From assembly GCA_934718785.1 (NCBI GenBank), contig CAKVAF010000016.1, forward strand, positions 1 through 40,667: a stretch of DNA of 40,667 nt, read 5' to 3'. Positions 1 through 8,279 of this stretch are shown one piece after another (position 1 is the first letter of the stretch; the number at the start of each line of letters is the position of its first letter). This stretch comes from an uncultured Campylobacter sp. GTDB taxonomy: Bacteria; Campylobacterota; Campylobacteria; Campylobacterales; Campylobacteraceae. The position numbers and the translations under genes are program-made. The notes under the pieces are model-generated. The model was not told the DNA's origin. It did not search any database and saw only the letters and a list, made by a program, of their open reading frames with translations.

Positions 1-1511
1 TAGTTCTTGCTCGCTGATTTTACTCGGTAAAGAATGAAGCTTATTTTTCAGCCCTTGAATTTCAGCTTTTAAATTTGCGTTTTCATTATTTAAATTCAAA
101 AGCCTATCGTTTATTTCTTGTATTTTTTTATCTTTTAATCTTATATTTTTTAAAATTAAAGCAGCGATACTTTCCATAATCTCATTATTATTTGTATCGA
201 GTTTATCAAAAGAATATTGATGATTTTTATAAAAATTAAATATTAAATTTAATGTTAAATGAGTTAAAATTTCATAAAATTTAGATGAAAAATTTATATA
301 AATTTCATTTCCCCATCCTGAAAACAAGTCTTTAAAAGTTTTTGAAAGAAGTTCTTTTTTTTCTTTATCTTTGTAGTTTTTTATAAAATCTTTTATTACA
401 AGAGATGAATAAAAATAACCCGTATGTCTGTAAAATGTCAGTAAAATTTGATCATCTTGAAATTCATTTGCAAATTCTTTGAGTTTTAATGGGATATGTA
501 AAGAATTTATAGTGTTGCTTTTACTTCTATCCATAATACTACCGCTACGCAAGCGGTAATAATACATTGGCGTATCTATAAAACAAAGCCAATTTGCACT
601 AGAAGTAAGCAAAACGCCAAAATGATGATCTTCATGTGCAATAAAATTGATAAATTTAAGTTTTATTTTTTGAAGATAAGAAAAATTTATAAAAGCATTA
701 TTACCTGAATAAAACCAACTTGGAGCACCTTTTATCCAATCTTTTGATGACAAAGATTTAAATTTTACATTTGAAGTAAGCAAATTTAAAGAAAAACTTC
801 TATTAAAATTATTAAAATTAAAAGCCTTATTAAACACCACATCCGCTTTTGTTTTTAAAACAATTTTTACATTATACTCCACATAATCAGCGCTTAAAAA
901 ATCATCTGAATCAGGCATCATAAGATAATCAATTTTAGGCACTTCAAGCGTGGTTTTATCTATCTTTTCATCTTTAAAAAATGCTTTAGCTTTTGAAATA
1001 TGCTTGATATTTAAAGCATTTTCATTAATGATTTTAAAGGCATAGAATTCATCATTTTTGAAATTTTTATCCATTTCAAGCTCATACTCAGTGCCAAAAA
1101 ACTCGATACCCACATTGCGCGCCGAGCTTAAACCGCCATTTTCTTTGTCTATAATGATAATTCTACTATCTTTAAGAGCGTATTCTTTAGCGATTTCAAA
1201 GCTTTTGTCTTTACTGCCATCATTTACAAGCACAATACTTAAATTCTTATAAGTTTGATGAATAATGCTTTCTAAGCACTCTCTAAGATAAAGCTCTACA
1301 TTGAAAATAGGCACGATAATACCGACTCTTGGGGTGTTTTTTGAATGTAATTTTAAAGATTTTAAAGCAGGATTTGCATGGGTAGTAGAATTTGAAATAT
1401 CTACATTTTTAAAATCATTAATTGAAGCTGAATTTAAATTTGATTTAAGTTTAGAGTCGTCTCTCTCTCTCTCTCGTTGTTTGCAATATTTGTTAAATTC
1501 TTATCTTTCAA
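1..1511 (-). CDS. Family 2 glycosyltransferase, phase-variable, OFF, partial at window edge
   Basis: The minus strand is open from 1500 to the window edge and encodes a GT-A glycosyltransferase. The domain opens with GIIVPIFNVELYLRECLES, followed by VLVNDGSKD, ENGGLSSARNVG and a metal-binding DSDD at about 901-912. A later EDHHFG and a C-terminal Leu/Asn/Lys heptad region (likely coiled coil) precede the edge. No ATG, GTG or TTG lies in this frame upstream of the domain, and a TAA at 1501-1503 closes it. A TTG at 1511-1509, preceded by AAGAAG, starts another frame that enters a (GA)8 run. With 7 or 10 GA units the TTG frame joins the transferase; with 8 it meets a stop 25 codons in. A TATAAT box at 1542-1547 suggests its own promoter. 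The likely role is transfer of a sugar to a surface glycan such as lipooligosaccharide or capsule; the sugar cannot be read from sequence. The TTG start is inferred. Confidence 0.8.
1460..1475 (-). repeat. (GA)8 dinucleotide repeat, contingency tract of the glycosyltransferase
   Basis: Eight perfect GA units on the minus strand (TC on the plus strand) lie 34 nt inside the proposed TTG start. Each unit gained or lost shifts the frame by two. Seven or ten units would fuse the start to the transferase frame; eight and nine do not. Slipped-strand mispairing at such tracts is a known switching mechanism for surface genes in Campylobacterota. Confidence 0.8.
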
Positions 1512-1541
1512 GCTTTTCTTCTTTTGATATAATAAAAAATA

Positions 1542-1547
1542 ATTATA
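1542..1547 (-). promoter_or_regulatory. -10 box (TATAAT) for the glycosyltransferase
   Basis: A perfect TATAAT preceded by TTGC lies 31 nt upstream of the proposed TTG start, between the ruvX stop and the transferase. It matches the strong -10, weak -35 style of Campylobacter sigma-70 promoters. Confidence 0.5.
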
Positions 1548-1561
1548 GCAAATTTTAAATT

Positions 1562-1963
1562 TTAAAGCAAATGATAGTAATTTTTAAGCAAGATTAAAGC
1601 AGCCAAAGAGTCGAGTTTGCCATCTTTTTGGCTGAATTTGCTTTTTTGTGTGCTTTCATTTCTAAGCGCGCTTGCATCCTTACTTGAAAAGGCTTCATCG
1701 ACAAAAACAAGCTCGCCGCCAAAGTCTAAAAGGCTTGCAAAATGCTTAGCGCGCCTTTTCATCTCATCTTCGCTGCTTGCGCCTTCGCTCACGCCAATGA
1801 GAAGCGTTTTGATATCGTGTTCTTTTAAAAGTGCGCTTATTTCAGCGACTGCTTGATTTCTATTTTTTCTAAATACCGCATTTAAGGGAATTGCGATAGT
1901 TTTATTCACACAAAGTGCTACACCTATGCGCTTTAAGCCAAGATCAAGGGCAAGGGTTTTCAT
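1562..1963 (-). CDS. ruvX: YqgF/RuvX family putative Holliday junction resolvase
   Basis: This 133-residue protein has the RNase H-like fold of YqgF/RuvX, proposed to act in pre-16S rRNA 5' processing or branched DNA resolution in the cytoplasm. The N-terminus LALDLGLKRIGVAL carries the first acidic residue of the active site, LLIGVSEGASSEDEM is the second conserved block, and FVDEAFSSKDA followed by KDGKLDSLAALILL gives the remaining acidic residues. The ATG at 1963 is preferred because it starts directly at the conserved strand and has AAAGG 8 nt upstream; a longer frame to a TTG at 2011 adds 16 unconserved residues. In C. jejuni the homologue follows dprA directly; here a palindromic element separates them. 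Confidence 0.9.
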   Translation of the reverse strand: MKTLALDLGLKRIGVALCVNKTIAIPLNAVFRKNRNQAVAEISALLKEHDIKTLLIGVSEGASSEDEMKRRAKHFASLLDFGGELVFVDEAFSSKDASALRNESTQKSKFSQKDGKLDSLAALILLKNYYHLL

Positions 1964-2101
1964 ATTTAGCCTTTCAATTGATTTTAAAAAGCGCCAAGGC
2001 TTTGAAATCAAAAATTTTTAAATTCATTAAATTTAGCGCATTCATTTTAAAATTTACAATTCATTGTAAATTTTAAATTTATATATTTTGTTTTAAGCTT
2101 A

Positions 2102-2345
2102 AAAACAGCGGCGCGAGTTGTAAAATTAATAAAATTTAAAAATTGCCGTCATTGCAAACACAAGCGTGGCAATCCACAAATTCAAAAGCCAAATTCCTGT
2201 CATTGCGAGACAAAACGAAGTTTTGTCGTGGCAATCCATTCTTTACTTTTGTGATTAAATTATGGATTGCCGCGCCGACTTTGTCGGCTCGCAATGACGG
2301 CAATTTTAATTTTCTTTTAAATTTCAAAACTCGCGCCGCTGTTTT
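2102..2345. repeat. 244-bp palindromic MITE-like element with 18-bp terminal inverted repeats
   Basis: The element is bounded by AAAACAGCGGCGCGAGTT at 2102-2119 and its exact inverse at 2328-2345. Inside, a second inverted pair (AATTGCCGTCATTGC at 2141-2155 and its inverse at 2291-2305) encloses three units of the TCATTGCGAG/GGCAATCC family at about 2143-2178, 2199-2241 and 2262-2300. Short frames in both directions across it are by-products of the palindrome. It fills the dprA-ruvX gap. Solo or shorter copies of the outer arm occur at four other intergenic places in the window. No transposase is present, so it would be non-autonomous. Confidence 0.8.
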
Positions 2346-2370
2346 AAAATTTACTTTAAATTTTTAAAAC

Positions 2371-3237
2371 TCACTCCAAAGCGCGCACAAAAACGCCATC
2401 AATGCTAATCTTACCCAAAAGCTCATACTCATAAACTCTTTCGCCAAAGCGCTTTAAGGCTTCTTCAAGGCGCGCGCCACTTTTGCAAAAGTTAAGAATT
2501 TCATCCTTTGGCGCTGAGCTTAAATCAGCCTTTATGCCAAAATCTTTAAGGCTTTGAATGATGAACTCATCGATATTTGCGATGAGTTTGGCTTTGTTTT
2601 TGGCTAAAAGCGTGTTCGTGCCAAGGCTTTCATTGAGCCGCTGGGGCAGGACGAAAACTTCTTTTTCAAGCTCGTTTGCTAGGCGCGCACTTTGCATACT
2701 GCCGCTTCTTAAGTCAGCTTGTGCGATGATGATTTTAGGGCAAAGCGCGATAATCAGGCGGTTTCTTAGCAAAAAGTCAAAGCGCTTTGGGGCAGGGTTG
2801 TTTGCGTGCTCGCTAAGTGCTAAGGCTTTTTCATAGATTTGGCGGATGATTTTAGCATTGCTTTGCGGATAAATGCTATCTAGCGAATTTGCAAAAATGC
2901 CTATGGTGCAGGGCATTGCACCAGTTGCTGCAGCGATATCGACACCCAAAGCTCCCCCACTTACAATGCAAATTCCTTTGCTAGCAAGCTTTGAAGCAAG
3001 CTCTAAGACTAAGCTTTTGGTGTAAAGATTCATTTTTCGAGAGCCGATGATGGCGATTTTTGGATAAGCTAAAAGGCTTAAATCACCCCTATAATACATC
3101 TTTTGCGGTGACTTTTTAAGCGCAAGCCATTGCTGTGGCAAGCTTTCTAGCTCTTTAAAGCTTTGATGTTGAAAATTTTCGCACTCATTTTGTGGTTTTA
3201 ATGAATTTTTGCTAAAATCATCTTCAACGCCTATCAT
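2371..3237 (-). CDS. dprA: DNA-processing protein DprA
   Basis: DprA binds incoming single-stranded DNA during natural transformation and loads RecA. The 288-residue protein has the Rossmann-like domain: YPKIAIIGSRKMNLYTKS, the ASKGICIVSGGALGVDIAAATGA block, GIFANSLDSIYPQSN, and FLLRNRLIIALCPKIIIAQADLRSGS. All are diagnostic of the SMF/DprA family. The C-terminal segment (EARLEEALKRFGERVYEYELLGKISIDG-like order) resembles the winged-helix tail. Its ATG overlaps the stop of the upstream deacetylase gene by 4 nt (ATGA), so the two are translationally coupled. Natural competence is typical of Campylobacter. The downstream gene is ruvX. Confidence 0.95.
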   Translation of the reverse strand: MIGVEDDFSKNSLKPQNECENFQHQSFKELESLPQQWLALKKSPQKMYYRGDLSLLAYPKIAIIGSRKMNLYTKSLVLELASKLASKGICIVSGGALGVDIAAATGAMPCTIGIFANSLDSIYPQSNAKIIRQIYEKALALSEHANNPAPKRFDFLLRNRLIIALCPKIIIAQADLRSGSMQSARLANELEKEVFVLPQRLNESLGTNTLLAKNKAKLIANIDEFIIQSLKDFGIKADLSSAPKDEILNFCKSGARLEEALKRFGERVYEYELLGKISIDGVFVRALE

Positions 3238-4511
3238 TTAATGCTACTTTTAGCAAAAACTTCATTCAAATACACCAGTTCAACGCTTTGTAAAAGTTCC
3301 TTACTCTGCGCTAGGGCTTTGAAAGTATTTTTTCTAGGATGAGCAATAGCAATAGCAAAGCCCTTTTTTTTAGCCAAATTCACAGCCTTTAAAAGCTGTT
3401 TTTTAATCGCTTCGACATTGTCGCTATTGTCTAGGAAAATATCGCGAACAATAGGCGTTTGCCCGCGCTCGCGCATCACCAAAACGCCCTTGCTAGAGCC
3501 TGCGGTTAGAGAATCTACAAAGATAAAGCCGTGCTTTTCAAAGCTTGCAAGCAAGCGGCGCATCGCAGCTAAATTGCTGGTAAAAGCACTGCCGGTGTGA
3601 TTGTTGATGAAGACAAGTCCCTTAAAATCGCGCTTAATCTTGCTTAAAAACTTATCAATTTCTTCAAAACTATCGCTCGCGCGCAAAGTCTTTAGCTCTT
3701 CTTTTTTGAAATTCTTCGCTTCTAAGGGCAAATGCAGCATAAAAAAGTCAAATTCACGCGCTAATTTTGGGGTGTTTGGATGATTAATATCAGCTGGGAA
3801 AAATGAAGGCGTGATTTTAAGATTTAAAGCCTTGATTTGACGCACTTGCGCGCTACTTGCCACATCATCGATGATGAGTGCGAGCTTGGCGTTTTTATCT
3901 TTTGTAATTTGCTTTACAAAAAATGAATTTTTTGTGCTTAAATTCTCATCCAAAAGGCTGGTATTTTCATCGTTTTTAGCATTTAAATTTGAAATGTTTA
4001 ACTCTTGCGCGTTTTTTTCTAAACTTAAATTTTGTTCTAAATTTAAGTTTAAATTTGAAGCATTTTGCGCACTTAAATTCTCATCTAAAGCTTTATTTTC
4101 AGGCTCTAAATGCGTGGTTTGTTCTAAAATGCTTTTTTGCGTTTTGTTTAAGTCTAAATTTTCATTGATATTTAAGCTTAAATGAAGCTCATTGCTGGCC
4201 ACATTTTGCGCCGCTGTTTTGGGATTTTCTTTAGAATTTATAGTTGAGTTTTCATTTGAATTATTTGAAGTTTGATTTAAATTTTCATTAAAGGGGTATT
4301 GATTAGACGTGTTTTGACTTTGATTAAAATCTGCAAAAAGTCCTTTTATCTCAGGCTTTAAAGGCTCTTTTTGTGGGGTATTTGTTTGCATTTGTTGTGT
4401 GCTGTTTAAATCGCTTTTGTTTAAGCTTTTGGGCTTAAAAATCAAAACAAGCGCTATAAGCAGCACAAATACCGCTATAAAAAGGGCTATTAAATATTTT
4501 TTCTTAGGCAT
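3234..4511 (-). CDS. Divergent polysaccharide deacetylase family protein, membrane-anchored
   Basis: The 425-residue protein starts with a lysine-rich end and one membrane segment (about residues 7-26, LIALFIAVFVLLIALVLIF). A long low-complexity stretch follows (about 30-205), rich in Asn, Leu, Ser, Gln and Glu with repeated NLNL/ENLS words. The C-terminal domain begins with KLALIIDDVASS and includes HLPLEA, FINNHTGSAFT, GFIFVDSLTAGSS and FAIAIAHPRKNT. These are hallmarks of the DUF610/YibQ divergent deacetylase family, a periplasmic domain of unknown substrate that may lack hydrolase activity. C. jejuni Cj0633 has this position before dprA. A TATAAT box at 4542-4547 lies upstream. The linker contains GCGCCGCTGTTTT at 4209-4221, the core of the intergenic repeat arms, which could be chance. 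Confidence 0.85.
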   Translation of the reverse strand: MPKKKYLIALFIAVFVLLIALVLIFKPKSLNKSDLNSTQQMQTNTPQKEPLKPEIKGLFADFNQSQNTSNQYPFNENLNQTSNNSNENSTINSKENPKTAAQNVASNELHLSLNINENLDLNKTQKSILEQTTHLEPENKALDENLSAQNASNLNLNLEQNLSLEKNAQELNISNLNAKNDENTSLLDENLSTKNSFFVKQITKDKNAKLALIIDDVASSAQVRQIKALNLKITPSFFPADINHPNTPKLAREFDFFMLHLPLEAKNFKKEELKTLRASDSFEEIDKFLSKIKRDFKGLVFINNHTGSAFTSNLAAMRRLLASFEKHGFIFVDSLTAGSSKGVLVMRERGQTPIVRDIFLDNSDNVEAIKKQLLKAVNLAKKKGFAIAIAHPRKNTFKALAQSKELLQSVELVYLNEVFAKSSIK

Positions 4512-4541
4512 TTTTCTACTTTTTTAAAGACTTTAAAAAAA

Positions 4542-4547
4542 ATTATA
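4542..4547 (-). promoter_or_regulatory. -10 box (TATAAT) for the deacetylase-dprA-ruvX operon
   Basis: AGCTATAATTTTT lies 31 nt upstream of the deacetylase start in the 93-nt gap shared with divergent rnr. The same AGCTATAATTTTT string also precedes peb4. On the plus strand TAAAAT at 4560-4565 could serve rnr, so the two start regions nearly overlap. Confidence 0.55.
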
Positions 4548-4604
4548 GCTAAATTTGTGTAAAATTACCTTGAAAAAAAGCAAATAAATTTTCAAAGATT
4601 TTGA

Positions 4605-6536
4605 ATGAAAGATTTTTTAGATGCCTTAAATTTCGGGCTTGAAGCAAATTTAGTCCAAGTGGGGCAAAAGGCGCTTTTAAAAGAGCTTGAAGCCTTGCAG
4701 GTTGTAAAATTTCATAAAAATAAATTCTATCTTAATAATGGCTTTGTCTTTGGCGAAATTGATATAAACTCTAAAGGCACAGGCTTTTTAAGGCAATTTG
4801 ATACATCTAATGAGCGCATTTTTAAACAGGATTTGCTGATTGAAAATAAGGATTTAAAGGGTGCTGAATATAATGATTTAGTCGTTTGCAAGCTCTTGCC
4901 TTTAAAAAAAGCTCGCCCAAAAGCTAGAGTTGTAGCGATTTTACGCAAGGCAAATGCCACTTCGGTGATGCTTACAAGGCAAGTGGGCAAGCTTATTATG
5001 GGCTTAAATTTTAAAAGTGGCTTAAATGTAGTGCTTAAAGCCAGTCAAAAGAGCTTAAAAGCCCTGCCGCTTGGCTCTGTGCTTAAAATTGATAGCGTAA
5101 GCGGTGAAATTGTAGAGGTTTTGGGACATATTGATGATGAGAAAGTCGATGAAAAAATTTCACTCGCTCTTTTTGATAAACACGATGAGTTTAGCAAGGC
5201 TTGCTTGGATGAAGCGCGCGCAAATGGTGATTATGTCGATGCGAGTATATATAAAGAGCGTTTAGACTTAAGAAATTTAGCCTTTTGCACGATTGATCCT
5301 GTGCATGCAAAGGACTTTGATGATGCGATTTTTTATGACGCGCCCACAAAAACGCTTTTTGTAGCGATTGCTGATGTGAGTGAATATGTTTTTAGTAATT
5401 TAGCTATTGATAAAGAAGCGCGCTTTCGCGGCTTTTCCATATATTTTCCGCACAAGGCTGTGCCTATGCTCCCGCGTGCTTTGAGTGAAAATATTTGCTC
5501 TTTAAAGCCTAATGAAGATAGGCTCGTCTTTGGCTTTAAAATCACTCTTGATAGTAGTGGCGAAGTGCTGAGTGAAGAACTTTTCAAAGGTATTATCAAT
5601 TCAAAAAAGCGCTTTAATTATGATGAGGTGGATGAAATTTTGCTTCAAAAGCCTGATTTAAAAGAGTTTAATTATCTTTATGATCTTTTTAAGATGACTT
5701 TGATTTTAAGGAAAAAGCGCCTTAAAAACGCCTTTGAATTTAGGACTTTAGAGCTTAGAATGAACCTAGATGAGAAAGGCGCGCTTGAAAGCACTTATTA
5801 TGAGAGTGATACAGCTTCACATAATTTGATAGAAGATTGTATGCTTTTGGCTAATAAAGCTGCTTCTAAGCTCATTGAAAAGGGCATTTTTAGAAATCAC
5901 TTAAAAGCTGATTCAAGTAAAATCGCAAAGCTTATGGATGAACTTGCCACGCTTGGCATTGAAGCGAAATTTAAAGGCGATTTGGCTGCTTTTGTGCGCG
6001 ATGTGCAGGGCTTTGCAAGCGATATGAATTTGCGCGATGAAGTGGATAAACTCATCATCAAAGCACAGAAAAAGGCAAACTATGAAAGCACGAACGCCGG
6101 GCATTTTGGGCTGGGTTTTGAGCACTACACGCATTTTACAAGCCCGATTAGAAGATATAGTGATCTTACCTTGCACCGTCTTTTAAAAACGCAAATTGCT
6201 AAGGATGAAAAGAAATTTAATTTTTTACTTCAAGGCATTGATAGTCTTTGTGAAAGTTTAAGCGTGCTTGAAAGGCAAGCTGATAAGGTCGCGTGGGATT
6301 TTATGGATAGGAAATTTACGCGCTGGGCAAAGCGCAATTTGGGCAAGACTTATCAAGCGCTGGTGATTGAAAATCAGGGCATTGTGCTGGCTAAGCTTGA
6401 TGATGAGATTAAGGGCGCGAATGTGATTTTAACGGGCTTTGCAAATCTTTTATCGCGCGTGGAGATTGAAATCACAGAAGCTGATATCATCAACGCAAAA
6501 ATTTTTGGCAAAATTAAAAGGGTGATTAATGTATAG
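4605..6536 (+). CDS. rnr: Ribonuclease R / VacB family 3'-5' exoribonuclease
   Basis: The enzyme degrades structured RNA from the 3' end in the cytoplasm. The 643-residue protein has an N-terminal cold-shock-like OB region, then the catalytic RNB domain. The latter contains TIDPVHAKDFDDAIFYD, whose aspartates bind the catalytic magnesium, then IADVSEYV, SIYFPHKAVPMLPRALSE, LKPNEDRL and YTHFTSPIRRYSDLTLHR. The C-terminus carries a short S1-like segment (TYQALVIENQGIVLAKLDDE). At this length it matches the compact RNase R of Campylobacter and Helicobacter rather than the 800-residue enterobacterial form. The stop overlaps the start of holA by 8 nt. Confidence 0.95.
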   Translation: MKDFLDALNFGLEANLVQVGQKALLKELEALQVVKFHKNKFYLNNGFVFGEIDINSKGTGFLRQFDTSNERIFKQDLLIENKDLKGAEYNDLVVCKLLPLKKARPKARVVAILRKANATSVMLTRQVGKLIMGLNFKSGLNVVLKASQKSLKALPLGSVLKIDSVSGEIVEVLGHIDDEKVDEKISLALFDKHDEFSKACLDEARANGDYVDASIYKERLDLRNLAFCTIDPVHAKDFDDAIFYDAPTKTLFVAIADVSEYVFSNLAIDKEARFRGFSIYFPHKAVPMLPRALSENICSLKPNEDRLVFGFKITLDSSGEVLSEELFKGIINSKKRFNYDEVDEILLQKPDLKEFNYLYDLFKMTLILRKKRLKNAFEFRTLELRMNLDEKGALESTYYESDTASHNLIEDCMLLANKAASKLIEKGIFRNHLKADSSKIAKLMDELATLGIEAKFKGDLAAFVRDVQGFASDMNLRDEVDKLIIKAQKKANYESTNAGHFGLGFEHYTHFTSPIRRYSDLTLHRLLKTQIAKDEKKFNFLLQGIDSLCESLSVLERQADKVAWDFMDRKFTRWAKRNLGKTYQALVIENQGIVLAKLDDEIKGANVILTGFANLLSRVEIEITEADIINAKIFGKIKRVINV

Positions 6537-7497
6537 AAAGGACTTGCAAAGCCTGATAAATCAAGGCTTTTTCAAAGCTTCACAAAATTTTTTCGCCCTT
6601 TATGGCAATGATAGCTTTCAAAGCGAGCTTTACGCAGAGCTTATAAAAGAGCAATTTGGCGCAGATGAACTGCTGCGCGTGTATTTTGAAGAGTATGACT
6701 ATAAGCTTGTGAGTGATTATTTGGGGATGGGCTCGCTTTTTAGTGCGCGTAAATTTTTAGACTTAAAAGTCGCAAAAAGACCTATAAAAAAGGAGCTTGA
6801 AGCCTTAATCGCACTTTGTAAAAAAAACAAAGATCATTTTTTCTTGCTTTCTTTATATGGCGAAGGTGCGCGCGAAAACGAGCTAGAAAAGTGCTTTGAG
6901 AACAATTTTGCGCGCTTTTTCAAGCCTTCAAATTTAAACGAAGGGCTTGAGCTTTTAAGCCTTGCGGCAAAAAGGCAAAATGTGCGCGCCACAAATGCGG
7001 CTCTAAGGCTTTTATACACGAGCTTTGATGAGAATTTGAGTTTAGCAGCGAGCGAGCTTGCGAAATTTAAGGATTTAAGTATTGACGAAGAAGAGGTGCA
7101 AAAATACTGCTTTAGCCTGAGCACTCAAAGCTTTGATAGCTTTTTTGATGAGCTTTTAAATGCTCGGCTTAAGAATTTAGAAAAAATGCTTGATAATTAC
7201 AATGAAATAGCACTTTTAAACGCTTTGAGCGCGAGCTTTTACCGCCTTTTTAAAATCACACTTTTTGCTAAAGTTTATGGGCGCGTGGATTTGAAAGAAA
7301 TTCTAGGCTACGCTCCGCCATCCCAAGTGGCTAGGAAGCTGCAAGAGCAAGCTTTCAGGCTTCATCTTAAGCAATATGAGAGCATTTTTAAGCTCTTAAT
7401 GAGTGCTGAATATGAGCTTAAAACAAATTCCAAGCTTTATAAAAAGGAGTTTTTAAGCTCTATTTTACTAGAGCTTGTGCGCACACTTAGAGCGTAA
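6529..7497 (+). CDS. holA: DNA polymerase III delta subunit (clamp loader)
   Basis: The delta subunit opens the beta sliding clamp in the replicative clamp loader. The 322-residue protein fits the divergent epsilonproteobacterial HolA. It begins with MYRKDLQSLINQGFFKASQNFFALYGND, close to the delta-subunit domain I opening with its FALYGND strand-turn. It then has a region matching the AAA+-like part (SLFSARKFLDLKVAKR) and a helical C-terminal collar (FKITLFAKVYGRVDLKEILGYAPPSQVARKLQEQ-type order). Its ATG lies inside the rnr stop region (8-nt overlap), so it is coupled to rnr. The rnr-holA pairing also occurs in C. jejuni (Cj0631c-Cj0630c). Assignment rests on context plus these weak motifs. 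Confidence 0.8.
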   Translation: MYRKDLQSLINQGFFKASQNFFALYGNDSFQSELYAELIKEQFGADELLRVYFEEYDYKLVSDYLGMGSLFSARKFLDLKVAKRPIKKELEALIALCKKNKDHFFLLSLYGEGARENELEKCFENNFARFFKPSNLNEGLELLSLAAKRQNVRATNAALRLLYTSFDENLSLAASELAKFKDLSIDEEEVQKYCFSLSTQSFDSFFDELLNARLKNLEKMLDNYNEIALLNALSASFYRLFKITLFAKVYGRVDLKEILGYAPPSQVARKLQEQAFRLHLKQYESIFKLLMSAEYELKTNSKLYKKEFLSSILLELVRTLRA

Positions 7498-7537
7498 AAT
7501 TTAAAAGCTTGAAATTTTTATTTATGATTAAGAAATT

Positions 7538-8279
7538 TCACTCAAACTCAGCCAGATAATCAAAAAAACTAGGCTTGACCTCGTAGCTTTTTGCTAGCTG
7601 GATTTTATTTAAAAGCTTGTTTGAGCCATAAACATGGGCGTTTTTTTCAAGGATTAAAATTTTATCTGCTAGTTTTTTAGCATTTTGCGGGTAGTGGGTA
7701 TTAAAGATAATGCCCCTTTTTTAAGGCTTTTAAGCGCTCTAAATTTTCTAAGATTAAAAGCTGGTTTTTAAAGTCTAAATTAGACTCTGGCTCATCAAGG
7801 ATGATAAGGCTAGGGCCGCTTACTAAAGCCCTTGCAGAAATCACCATTTGAAGCTCGCCCCCACTTAAACTATCACAAGCTCTATCTTTTAAATGCTCTA
7901 AATTTAACCCTTTTAAAGTCTCTTCAGCCTTTAAAATATGCTCTTTTTTAGGCGTGCTTTTTATCTCATTATTGAGCCCTAAAATCACCATATCAAGCAC
8001 GCTTAAGCCAAAGCCGTGATTTTTAGCTTGAGGCACATAAGAAATGATAGAAAAAAGCTCCTTTATAGAAAAGCTTTTGATATCACGCCCATTTAAAAGA
8101 GCGCGCCCTGTTTTAAGGGGTAAAAAATTCATCAAGCATTTTAAAAAAGTGGTTTTTCCAACGCCGTTTTGTCCTAAAATGGCTAGAATTTCGCCCCTTT
8201 CAAGCTCTAAATTTAGCCCTTCAAAAAGCACTCTTTTACCCCTTGCAAAGCTTGCATTTTCCACTTTTAAAAGACTCAT
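7538..8279 (-). pseudogene. ABC transporter ATPase of FecE/FepC type, frameshifted near C-terminus
   Basis: This is the ATPase of the uptake locus. Walker A is GQNGVGKTT, the signature is LSGGELQ, Walker B is SLIILDEPE, and the Q-loop is YVPQAKNHG. The open frame ends at 7701 after ALKKGHYL, 192 residues. Removing one base from the A6G4 run near 7713-7722 restores a frame continuing with IIFNTHYPQNAKKLADKIL (the H-loop His) to a TGA at 7538-7540, giving about 246 residues, the usual size for the family. The loss therefore removes the H-loop and the last 55 residues. Its ATG overlaps the permease stop by 4 nt. It may be decayed, switchable at the short run, or a homopolymer sequencing error. 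Confidence 0.85.

Noticed and set aside
1461..1474. CT run as part of a CRISPR or satellite array
   Set aside because: It is a single short dinucleotide tract with no spacers; it fits a contingency repeat in the glycosyltransferase start.
2136..2367. Two overlapping short frames on opposite strands
   Set aside because: Both lie entirely within the 244-bp palindromic element and encode repeat-derived peptides with no ribosome site.
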